NCBI GenBank assembly: GCA_049514435.1
Contig: JBEKVB010000001.1
Span: 372,001-436,000, forward strand
Length of the DNA: 64,000 nt
Direction of reading: 5' to 3'
DNA from: UBA4810 sp002479215
GTDB taxonomy: Bacteria; Desulfobacterota; Syntrophia; Syntrophales; Smithellaceae
Shown piece by piece: positions 47,990 through 56,700 of this stretch. Numbering within the stretch: the first letter of the stretch is position 1; each line of letters opens with the position of its first letter. The position numbers and the translations under genes were made by a program. Below the pieces are notes generated by a model. It ran no database searches, had not been told where the DNA came from, and saw nothing but the letters and a program-made list of their open reading frames with translations.

Positions 47990-48427
47990 TTACTTCAGTT
48001 GACTAGCAACCGCCTCACTTAATGCTTTTTGTGCGGCAATAAGTTTTTTGTATTTGGATTTTATTTTTTCCACATTTCCCGAAAGAATCGCCTTCAGAAG
48101 ATCTCCTTCCATTTCGGCGACATCGATTCTCTGATAGTAATCCATGGCTTCCTTAAGATGCGCTAAAACGATCTTTCCGGTCAGGATCGGATGATTATTG
48201 GTAACATTGGCATCACTGAATCTCGTCCCATGCTCGAGTTCCACCTCCAGGCCCAGGCGAAAATCTTCTAAGTGAATAGCCATGCCCTCCGTATTGACAA
48301 TGGCGAGGATTTTGGACGCTTCCTGTGTCGAAACGACTGCTTCTTTTCGCTTTGACCAGTCATCCAACCCGATCTCAGCACACACCCTTCCGACCTCTTT
48401 TGCTGTTACGTATTCCGGCAATATCAT
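47990..48427 (-). CDS. Small helical protein, DUF5661-like
   Basis: This 145-residue protein starts MILPEYVTAKEVGRVCAEIG. It contains THGTRFSDANVT-type sequence (GTRFSDANVTNNHPILTGKI) followed by VLAHLKEAMDYYQRIDVAEM, which I associate with the DUF5661 family of unknown function. The C-terminus is a lysine-rich helix. An AAAGGAG ribosome-binding site precedes the ATG. Two decayed copies of its first codons and leader lie at 52956-53031 and 53535-53600. The gene is convergent with the large protein at 45779. Confidence 0.7.
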   Translation of the reverse strand: MILPEYVTAKEVGRVCAEIGLDDWSKRKEAVVSTQEASKILAIVNTEGMAIHLEDFRLGLEVELEHGTRFSDANVTNNHPILTGKIVLAHLKEAMDYYQRIDVAEMEGDLLKAILSGNVEKIKSKYKKLIAAQKALSEAVASQLK

Positions 48428-48672
48428 GATTTTCTCCTTTCTTAATTAACCTGGGACTGTGCTGATAAAAATTACATCTACTACTAAACAAAATAAAAGC
48501 ACGAAAAGTTTATCGATTACCATTGGAAAGTGCGAAAGCAACTCCCTAAATTAAACGAACACCGCCCAAGGAATTAACGGACTTCGTTTTTTTCTGCTCA
48601 TACATCAGCGGGGCGGCTAATCCAGTCCAGATCAGATTGAGGTTGACAACTGACCGCGTCTTATCTTATCAG

Positions 48673-50145
48673 CTACTTTTTTAAAACCAAGGCGTAGCCT
48701 TTCTCTCGAAATAATTTCAGACAGGCATCCACAGCAGCAGCATCATAAAGGATGCCCTTATTCCGGGAAATCTCTTCCAGTGCAAGATTGATTCCAATGG
48801 CCGGCCTATAGGGACGATGGAAAGTGATGGCCTCCACGACATCGGCGATAGCCAGAATCCGCGCCTCCAAAAGAATATCATCTCCCTTAAGACCCTGAGG
48901 ATAGCCGGATCCATCCATCCGCTCATGATGCTGAAGGACGACATCGGCCACGGGCCAGGGAAATTCGATGTCTTTTAGAATATCATACCCTGACTGGGAG
49001 TGTGTTTTAATTAAATTGAATTCCAGATCAATCAGTTTTGTCGGCTTGCTGAGTATCTCCGCCGGAATGGCTATCTTGCCAATGTCATGAATAGTGGAGG
49101 CAGTAAAGATGAAGTCCTGCCAATCTTCCGATAAGCCCATTTCTTTGGCAATCGCCCGGGCCAGATCGGCTACCCGCTGTTGATGACCAGAAGTATAGGG
49201 ATCTCTCATTTCCACCGTTATGGATATGGCCTGGACCGTGGCTCTCAGGGCTTTTCTCATCTGCTCAAAGCTCTGCGCACGTTCTTCGTCCGCCTGCTTG
49301 CGCTCGGTGATGTTGCGTACGAAAGCGAGGACGATTCTTTGACCCATACGTTGAACAACATTGGTATTGATCTCAACGGGTATGAGGCGCCCTTCTTTGC
49401 TGATCAGATCAATCTCATCCGGGCCGGTGGACTTGCCCTTCATATTGGTCTGGAGCAACAAGACGGCTTTGTTTAGGCTATTTTCAGACAGAATATTCAA
49501 TTCCAAAAAGTTTTTACCGATTAGCTCTTCACGCCGGTAACCAAACATCTCTTCACACTTGCGGTTGCCGTAAAGGAAGTTGCCTTCCATATCGTTCATG
49601 TAGACGCCATCCGGGGCATACTCCAAGTAGCTCCTGAATAATTCTTCGCTCTCCCGCAACGCCTCCTCGGCCTGCTTGCGGGCGGTGATATCATTCAGAA
49701 AACTCAGGGTAGCGGGTCTTCCTTTCCATTGAATAACAGCCGTATTAAATTCAACCCACTTTACGGTTCCATCTTCATTGAGAATCCTGAAAGAATAAGC
49801 AACGGGAACTTCCTCACCTTTCAGCCTTCTTATATGATGATCGACGACCATATTACGATCATCGGGATGGATAAAGTCTGTGAAAGATTTGGGTGTTAAT
49901 ATCTCTTCGGAATATCTTATCATGTCCACAGCAGCACGATTGGCAAAGACCAACTTCATATCTTGTGCGATGATGATAGCTTCCTTTGCATTCTCTACGA
50001 CCTGACGATACTTCTCTTCGCTTACCCGTAGCGCCTTTTCCGCCTGCTGGCGCTCTGATTCTGAATACTCCAGTTCCTGCATTCTCTGTTTTAAGACGGA
50101 TAGCTCTTCGATAAGTTTCTGCTTTGTCTTGGATGGATCTTTCAT
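48673..50145 (-). CDS. PAS-PAS-HD-GYP signalling protein
   Basis: This 490-residue soluble protein has an N-terminal coiled coil (residues 5-45), followed by two PAS domains (EKYRQVVENAKEAIIIAQDM with the end NDITARKQAEEAL, and EELFRSYLEYAPDGVYMNDM with FVRNITERKQADEE). The HD-GYP output domain shows DPYTSGHQQRVADLARA, STIHDIGKIAIPAEILSKP and LQHHERMDGSGYPQGLKGD, so it should hydrolyse cyclic di-GMP in response to a ligand sensed by PAS. The ribosome-binding site GGAGGAGC is strong. There is no partner gene nearby. Confidence 0.93.
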   Translation of the reverse strand: MKDPSKTKQKLIEELSVLKQRMQELEYSESERQQAEKALRVSEEKYRQVVENAKEAIIIAQDMKLVFANRAAVDMIRYSEEILTPKSFTDFIHPDDRNMVVDHHIRRLKGEEVPVAYSFRILNEDGTVKWVEFNTAVIQWKGRPATLSFLNDITARKQAEEALRESEELFRSYLEYAPDGVYMNDMEGNFLYGNRKCEEMFGYRREELIGKNFLELNILSENSLNKAVLLLQTNMKGKSTGPDEIDLISKEGRLIPVEINTNVVQRMGQRIVLAFVRNITERKQADEERAQSFEQMRKALRATVQAISITVEMRDPYTSGHQQRVADLARAIAKEMGLSEDWQDFIFTASTIHDIGKIAIPAEILSKPTKLIDLEFNLIKTHSQSGYDILKDIEFPWPVADVVLQHHERMDGSGYPQGLKGDDILLEARILAIADVVEAITFHRPYRPAIGINLALEEISRNKGILYDAAAVDACLKLFREKGYALVLKK

Positions 50146-50223
50146 CTAATGCTCCTCCATCGTAACAAACGGTGCTGGCTGGAAACAAAAAAGGACGATT
50201 GTCTTGTTGCGTGAAAAAACTCT

Positions 50224-50252
50224 TATGTAAACTACCGCATGCCCATTGAGAT
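50224..50252 (-). promoter_or_regulatory. Candidate promoter of the PAS-HD-GYP gene
   Basis: On the minus strand TTGACA (about 50252-50247) and TAGTTT (about 50229-50224) are 17 bases apart. The start codon is about 80 bases downstream. The rest of 50146-50408 holds no gene. Confidence 0.5.
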
Positions 50253-50408
50253 GTCAAATGGAACGTACGGCATCAGATGCTGTTCGCCATCTGAAATCAT
50301 CAACTTTTCCTTGCTCTTGCTGTTTATTGATTACAGGAAGAAGTGCTTGCTGAAAACACCTACAAGTCAACAATCATGGTGAATAAAATATTTTGAGGAT
50401 TTACGCTA

Positions 50409-51263
50409 TTAAAGCGTTGCGTAGGCAATAACGGAACGTTTGGGGATGTGCAGATCCTTTTGACGCTGACGGAAGTATCGTTCTTCGGCTTCTTTGTCGG
50501 AGAGAAAAGCAATGGTCTTGAAACCTGTCTGGCGCAGTTTTGTTTCGATCGCCGCGGGGGTAAAGAAGCTGACAAATGGTTCTCCAACAGCGGAGACAAT
50601 TTTAGACAACGAAGAATGAAAGCTGCTCGCCGGGCCGGATAATGAATCCGGCGGCTGGGCGAAAGTGAATGTGATTTCGCTTTCGGACGGAAATTGAGCA
50701 ATGGTCCGCAGCACCGCGTCAATGGCATCTTCTTTAAGATACATGGTAACGCCCAGCCAGGAAAAAAAAGACGTCTCCGTAAGCGATACGCCATGCCGCA
50801 GGAGTCCATCACGTAACGATTCATGCTCAAAATCGATACCGACAAAGCTGAGATTCGGCGGAAGCTCCATGCCTGCCTGCTCCAACCGCAGTCGTTTTTG
50901 AGCCTGGGTTGCCGGCTGATCTACTTCAAATATCTTCAGTGCTTTTGCCCAGGCGGGTTGTCTATAGGCGAACGTGTCGAAACCCGCTCCCAGGATCACA
51001 TATTGTGTGATTCCCCGACCGGCTGCTTCTGCGAGACGGTCCTCGGCAAAACGCGAACGGAGAACAACGTGAGTGCGCAATGCGCGCGCTGCCAGCGTTT
51101 GGTGGTGATCCTTGTTGTTTTTAATCTGACGGCAGGCATCCTCTCCCAGCATCGTCAGTGCGGTGGGATCATCCAGAATCAAAGGCTTAGCGTCCAGCAA
51201 TTGATGCACTCCCCGCATAAATAATGTTCCTAAGGCTGTGTTGCTTGCATTGCGATCCGACAT
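50409..51263 (-). CDS. SAM-dependent methyltransferase, leucine-carboxyl-methyltransferase-like (TIGR00027 type)
   Basis: This 284-residue protein has the family pattern PLILDDPTALTMLGEDACRQ, VVLRSRFAEDRLAEAAGRG, YVILGAGFDTFAYRQP (SAM-binding glycine motif) and the FEVDQPATQAQKRLRLEQ segment. The acceptor is unknown for these proteins, which often act on secondary metabolites. Its ATG directly follows the stop of the DUF2889 gene with no gap, so both are translated from one message. Confidence 0.85.
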   Translation of the reverse strand: MSDRNASNTALGTLFMRGVHQLLDAKPLILDDPTALTMLGEDACRQIKNNKDHHQTLAARALRTHVVLRSRFAEDRLAEAAGRGITQYVILGAGFDTFAYRQPAWAKALKIFEVDQPATQAQKRLRLEQAGMELPPNLSFVGIDFEHESLRDGLLRHGVSLTETSFFSWLGVTMYLKEDAIDAVLRTIAQFPSESEITFTFAQPPDSLSGPASSFHSSLSKIVSAVGEPFVSFFTPAAIETKLRQTGFKTIAFLSDKEAEERYFRQRQKDLHIPKRSVIAYATL

Positions 51264-51830
51264 CTAATTATCCCTTTTCATATCGATCATCTTTTTGAAC
51301 CTTTCCACAAGCGGACCATCCTTGTGCCAGGTGTGGCAAGTATTGATAAGAAATTCTAAGATCATCTTGGCACGATCAGGATCGAATACTGCCGGCTTCT
51401 TTGATTGGTATGCTGCATATCCCTGGATGGCAGCCGGGGCCATTGCCAGGAGGAGCTCCACCAGGTGGGTGCATCCCTTTTTACCTCCGGCCAAATTTTT
51501 TACTTTCGCCGTAAAACCTTTGGTAATAGTCAATCCCTTTATGGGTGCGAGGCACCCGATAGTTTCCCGGCAAAATTCCCTGGGAACAGATATCAGTTCA
51601 ACATCAATATCCTCGATTAAAAGATTAGAACAATTAACCAGCAGGCGTATGCCCATATGATGAATGACGCCGCTTGGAAATGTTTCCCCGGTTATCACAC
51701 GAGATTCCTGGAAACGATCATCTTTGAGGAAGCCTTCTACAATTACTCTTTGTCCGTCATAATCGTATGTCGTTACTTCTATGTTTCGTGTGTGCAGCTT
51801 TTCCCCTTTTGATTTCCAAATGGATTGCAT
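51264..51830 (-). CDS. DUF2889 family protein
   Basis: This 188-residue protein matches the DUF2889 pattern: HTRNIEVTTYDYDGQRVIVE, FPSGVIHHMGIRLLVN, IGCLAPIKGLTITKGFTAKV and GGKKGCTHLVELLLAMAPAA. The conserved His and Cys residues suggest metal or cofactor binding, but no activity is established. It lies between an old-yellow-enzyme gene upstream (34 bases) and the methyltransferase gene directly behind, which suggests a common catabolic or secondary pathway. Confidence 0.85.
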   Translation of the reverse strand: MQSIWKSKGEKLHTRNIEVTTYDYDGQRVIVEGFLKDDRFQESRVITGETFPSGVIHHMGIRLLVNCSNLLIEDIDVELISVPREFCRETIGCLAPIKGLTITKGFTAKVKNLAGGKKGCTHLVELLLAMAPAAIQGYAAYQSKKPAVFDPDRAKMILEFLINTCHTWHKDGPLVERFKKMIDMKRDN

Positions 51831-51864
51831 TCTTATTTTGGTTCTCCTAAAATATTTTGATTAG

Positions 51865-52959
51865 CTACTCTTTCTCATTGTGACAATAGATGCCTTTTCC
51901 TTCGCCTCCGGCAATGATGCAACGATTGTCGGAGATGCATTGCGCTTTTCTACGATCTCCCGCCTTCCAGCGATTGATGAGGCCGGGCTCGCGGATGAAC
52001 GGGCGCGACATGGAAATATAATCCGCCGTTCCTTCTCCCACCAGCTGTTCGGCTAATTCAAAGGATCGAATCCCCCCGAGAAGGATCAATGGAATGTGAA
52101 TCTGCTTGCGGAAGGCGCGGGCCTCTTCCTGGAAATAGGCCTCTTTTTCCACGCAATCGATTCCCGCCCGGACCGGCGAAAGCTTCCTTTCCGTCAGCAT
52201 GCCGCCGCTCACTTCAACAGCATCCAGCCCCGCATCGGCCAGCAGGCTAGTCGCCTTGATGGAATCCGCAAGTGTTAATCCGTTCTCGATGAAATCCTGA
52301 CAGTTAATCTTCGCCAGAAGCGGATAATCCTTGCCTATGGCATTTCTGATAGCCTTGTAGACTTCCAGAATAAACCGCGCCCGATTTTCGATGGGGCCGC
52401 CGTATGCATCATGACGCCGGTTATAATAAGGAGAAAGGAACTCGCTCAAGAGAAAACCATGAGCGCCGTGTATCTGGACACCGTCAAAGCCTGCCGCTTT
52501 TGCCCGCAATGCGGCCTTCGCGAAAGCGGCAACGGTTTTTTGAATATCTTGCACCGTCATTTCATGGCGCGGTGTTGGGGCAAGGCCTTCAAAATTGGAC
52601 GCCACAAAGGGAGGACGTCCTGTTAACTTCTCCGCGGCAAAGTTTCCGGCGTGAGATAGCTGTGCCACAATCTTTCCGCCTGCGCCGTGAACGGCTGTCG
52701 TCATCTTACGCAGACTTTCGATCAACTCATCTTTATACATGCCGATCTGCCCGCTTGAGGCCTGCCCCTCAGGGCTTACATAGCAGTGACTGGTGATGAT
52801 CAAGCCCACGCCACCTTCTGCCAATGCCTTCATCAGCTTGATCAACTTCTGAGTGGGAGCGCCTGTGCCATCGGCCATTCCCTCCCACGTCGCCGCCCTG
52901 ACAAAACGATTGGACAATTTCATTCCGTTAATGGTGCTCTTTTCAAATAATTTGTTCAT
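51865..52959 (-). CDS. NADH:flavin oxidoreductase (old yellow enzyme family)
   Basis: This 364-residue FMN enzyme shows LSNRFVRAATWEGMADG near the N-terminus, HAGNFAAEKLTGRPPFVASN, the active-site segment GVQIHGAHGFLLSEFLSPYY, RRHDAYGGPIENRARF and the FMN phosphate-binding LLGGIRSFELAEQL. It lacks the large Fe-S and FAD domains of 2,4-dienoyl-CoA reductase, although the tail CISDNRCIIAGGEGKGIYC has two Cys. An AAAGGAG ribosome-binding site sits inside an upstream mini-ORF whose stop overlaps this start codon. Confidence 0.92.
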   Translation of the reverse strand: MNKLFEKSTINGMKLSNRFVRAATWEGMADGTGAPTQKLIKLMKALAEGGVGLIITSHCYVSPEGQASSGQIGMYKDELIESLRKMTTAVHGAGGKIVAQLSHAGNFAAEKLTGRPPFVASNFEGLAPTPRHEMTVQDIQKTVAAFAKAALRAKAAGFDGVQIHGAHGFLLSEFLSPYYNRRHDAYGGPIENRARFILEVYKAIRNAIGKDYPLLAKINCQDFIENGLTLADSIKATSLLADAGLDAVEVSGGMLTERKLSPVRAGIDCVEKEAYFQEEARAFRKQIHIPLILLGGIRSFELAEQLVGEGTADYISMSRPFIREPGLINRWKAGDRRKAQCISDNRCIIAGGEGKGIYCHNEKE

Positions 52960-53009
52960 TTCATCTCCTTTGCCATCTCTTTGACTGTTACATGTTCGGG
53001 CAATATCAT
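52956..53009 (-). CDS. Mini-ORF leader (decayed copy of a MILPEYVT gene start)
   Basis: The 17-residue frame MILPEHVTVKEMAKEMK starts at ATG 53009 and its TGA overlaps the ATG of the oxidoreductase gene (ATGA). The sequence and 20 bases of leader are homologous to the beginning of the gene at 48427. The frame is open with AGAAAG upstream, so it may be translated and couple ribosomes to the main gene. It could equally be a non-functional remnant. Confidence 0.45.
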   Translation of the reverse strand: MILPEHVTVKEMAKEMK

Positions 53010-53023
53010 AATTTTCTGCTTTC

Positions 53024-53509
53024 TTAACAAACCCTTAGCAGAAGATTATTTTTTTTAATTTCTATTTTAAACTCTTTTTCTTTATATATATAGTTTATTA
53101 CTCGTGCTACTTTTTCTCCTGCCTCATTCTCAATATCAACCGAAAACTTAGGCAAATATTTTTGACCACCCGACGTGTTATGAATAATGTCCGCGATTTG
53201 TTCCTTCGTGATCAAGAATTTTGCAGTTACAGTCCCCTTACCCGGTTTGATAAAATCAATGTGAGCCGATTTATCCCAAACAACAAACTCCTCCCCTAAA
53301 ATAGATATCAACATCAGCATAAAGAAAGGATCTGTCATGGCGTATAAAGATCCACCGAAATGAGTTCCAACATAATTGCGATTGTACCACCTCAATTTCA
53401 TCTGCACATATATTTCTCTGTAATCCGGAGAAACACTCTTAACTATAATTCCTGTACCTAAATAAGGTATATATATATTCGATAAAAGCTTAAATAATTT
53501 GTGGTTCAT
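53024..53509 (-). CDS. DUF4442/PaaI-like hot-dog fold protein
   Basis: This 161-residue protein has the hot-dog pattern LRWYNRNYVGTHFGGSLYAM-TDPFFMLML (helix and HFGG loop) and VWDKSAHIDFIKPGKGTVTA, as seen in DUF4442 thioesterase-like proteins. It may hydrolyse an acyl-CoA, in line with the oxidoreductase gene following 64 bases behind, but the catalytic activity is not shown for this family. The ribosome-binding site lies in a decayed leader derived from the MILPEYVT repeat. Confidence 0.75.
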   Translation of the reverse strand: MNHKLFKLLSNIYIPYLGTGIIVKSVSPDYREIYVQMKLRWYNRNYVGTHFGGSLYAMTDPFFMLMLISILGEEFVVWDKSAHIDFIKPGKGTVTAKFLITKEQIADIIHNTSGGQKYLPKFSVDIENEAGEKVARVINYIYKEKEFKIEIKKNNLLLRVC

Positions 53510-53534
53510 TTTTTCCGTCCATGAGAAACTTACT

Positions 53535-53600
53535 GACTCTTGCGACTTCTTTTACTGTTACATATTCCGGCAATATCGTGATTTTCTTCTTTCTTGATAA
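53535..53600 (-). pseudogene. Decayed MILPEYVT gene start, third copy
   Basis: On the minus strand AAGAAAGAAGAAAATC is followed by ACG-ATA-TTG-CCG-GAA, then codons giving TILPEYVTVKEVARVSKF. The frame matches the first 15 codons of the gene at 48427, but the initiating ATG has become ACG. The rest of the gene is gone, replaced by the hot-dog protein gene at 53509. Confidence 0.6.
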
Positions 53601-53690
53601 ACACGGTGCTTCGTTGATAAATGGTTTAATTTATGAAATGTAGCTAGAAAATAGGGCGCTGTCCACAATTATCTATTTTTAAAATAATTC

Positions 53691-53719
53691 TTGACAAATA
53701 ATGTGAAACACATTAAAAT
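53691..53719 (+). promoter_or_regulatory. Promoter and palindromic operator of the XRE-nuclease-ATPase gene
   Basis: TTGACA (53691-53696) and TAAAAT (53714-53719) are 17 bases apart. A perfect palindrome TAATGTG-AAA-CACATTA (53699-53715) fills the spacer and enters the -10. Such a position fits an autorepressor site for the XRE-type domain encoded just downstream. Confidence 0.75.
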
Positions 53720-53749
53720 TGTGCCAAAATGCATACAAGGATAATGTGT

Positions 53750-56700
53750 ATGATAAAAGAAAACCCTTACAAAGATTTTGGGACTTTACTTGTCAAATTA
53801 AGAAAACAGGGTGGAATTGTTCAACAATCAGACCTAGCTAGAATGATCAAATCCACGCAACAGACTGTTAGTCGCTGGGAAATGGGTATCTCGCGCCCGC
53901 GGGACAAACAGATATCGCTACTTGCTGCTACGCTAAAAGTTGATCCAGGAAAACTGCTAGCTGCTGCAGGCTATACGGCAAATAAAATGGTAGTAGCAAC
54001 ATTTGATAAGCCTTTCCCACTTGATGCTCTTAATCCAGACAGTTTCGAACGCTTCTGCATGGATTTCTTGTCAAAAAAATATCCAGAAGCAGAAGTACAC
54101 CGAGTGGGTGGACAAGGTCATACCCAGGATGGTGTAGATATTGATGCTATCTTTTCAGATAAGACTTGTTATGCTTTCCAGTGCAAACGTGTAGAAAACT
54201 TTGGGCCGGATAAGGTTGATAAAGTAGTAGCAAATCTCAAGAGAAAGGCAAAAAAGAAATTTATTCTTTTAAGCCGTGTTGCTAGTCCTAAATCTCGTGA
54301 AGCAGTGAAAAAGCATACGGGATGGGCGATTTGGGACAAAGAGGACATATCTTTTTATATTAGGCAATTGCCTAAAGACGATCAGAAAAAGCTTGTCGAT
54401 ACATCCTTTCGCGGACAACGTCTAGCTTTACTTGGTGAGACAGAGCCTGGCCCTTGGCAAACACCGAAGGAGTTCTTTGCACCATTTATGAATGTGCATG
54501 CTGCATTCAGTCATGCATGGCATCTTGTCGGAAGAACGGAAGATACTCATGCCATCGTTGAAAGTTTATCGAATCATGAAATTGATGCAGTGCTTCTCGT
54601 CGGTACAGGAGGGTGTGGTAAATCGCGTGTGCTTAAGTATGTGATTGAATCATTTGGCCATATACATAAAGGAGTAACTGTTCGCTTCCTATCTCCAATA
54701 GAGGAAGTAACTAACAAAAGCCTCGAAGATCTTGGTGATGGCAACAAATTGCTTGTTGTGGATGATGCGCATGATCGCGATAATTTGCAACCCCTCTTTC
54801 AGCATGCATCAGTCCCGTCCAACAAAACAAAATTGCTGTTATCATTTCGTCCTTATGGTCTTGTCAAAATCAAAGCACAAGCAAGCAAATTTGCATTGAT
54901 GTGGGATAGAGTCTTTGAGAGAAGGCTTGACCAATTAACTCTTGATCAGGCGACAGAACTCGCTACTCAGGTTTTGAAAGAATTTAACGGCCCGGAAAGT
55001 GAAGCTAAAGATATTGCACGATTAACAATCGACTGCCCGCTTTTTACTGTTATTGGTGCGCAAGTTGTTGCGAAAGAAAAAATCCCACTTGAGTTTGCAA
55101 AGAATGAGGACGCTTTTCGCTTAACTCTTTTAGGGAAATTTCGTGATATTATTGCTGGCGATATTGGAAGCAAGAATGATGCTGATTCAATTAAAAAGAT
55201 TCTAAATGTCCTCGCTCTCTTGCAACCTTTTCATCCTGAAGATGAATCAATTGCGGCAATTGTTGAAAAAGTGGAAGGCATAAGTACCGCTGATGCAAAC
55301 CGACTAATTCGCTTAATTGCAGATGCCGGAATACTATTTAAACGTGGTGGAAAATTCCGATTATCGCCTGATTTACTTGCTGATTACATCATCGAAGATA
55401 GTTGTATCGGATTGAACAGAAAATCAACCGGCTACGCAGAAAAAGTATTCGATGCAGCAGGTGATTTGCACATCGAACATGTCCTTCTAAATCTTGGGAA
55501 ACTTGATTGGCGTTTGGCTAATGGCGATCCAAGCAATAGCCAATTATTAGATGGTATATGGCGAAAATTAAAACCATCAAGTGAATATTCTGATCCTCAT
55601 ATTCATGCCATAATCGCAGTTTCTTATTATCAACCGACGAGAGCATTGGATTTTGTCCAGTATCTCATATCTGAAGGAAAGTATCTTCGTGATTTACCAA
55701 AACTTATAAAAAATGTGGCATATAATTTAGACCATCTTCCTCGTGCATGCGGATATCTGTGGGAATTGGGCAAAAGTGACAAAAGAAAACTCAATCAAAC
55801 ACCAGAACACGCCATACGTATTCTCACCGAACTTTGCGAAGTTGAGCCCAATAAGCCAAAAGAATATAATAAAGTAGTTGTTGATTTCGGACTCTCGCTG
55901 CTTAATCAAGACGATTCATGGAAATACGCATATTCACCTTTTGATATACTCAAAGGCATACTTCAGACAGAAGGAAATACAACTGAATCAAATGGTAGGA
56001 CTGTCTATATTAATTCATTTAATGTAAATTTCTCTTTTGTTTCTGATCTTCGTTGCAAAGTTATTGATGCAACAATAAAATTACTCACACATCAAAATAT
56101 AAAAATCGCAATACAGGCGGCTAAATTCCTAGAAGAAAGCATTCGATATTCAATCAGAGGAGGATTACGTGATGAATGGACAAAAGAATTTGTTCAAACA
56201 CTTAATAAAATAGAAAAGAAAATAAAAACTGATAATCTCGAGCATATTGTTTTAATTGCAGTCGCACGCTCAGTATCATGGCATGCAAATTATGCAGGCG
56301 AGGAAACAGCATCAGTAGCTAAGAATATCCTCAAATCTTTACCGGACTCACTAGATTTTCGAACGAAACTAGCCTTCATAGACGGATATGGACAAATTCT
56401 GGAAAGGAGAGATTTCCGACAGTCTAATCAAAAATGGAATAAATCTCTGAACAAGCTTACAGAAGATCTTATTTTAACATACCCAGAGGGGGAACAATTA
56501 CGTACTTTTCTGGAACAAAATCTTTTGCACATAGAAAAAACTGGTAACTCATCACCTCACATACTCTATCGGCTATTAATTCAATCATCATTGTCTCTTG
56601 CTCAAGCAACTGTTCAAAATGCGCTTACAAATCAAGCTTCAAGAACAGCGCCTTTTGCAGGTATGGCTCTCTCAAAACTTCTTAACGAGAAACACGATGA

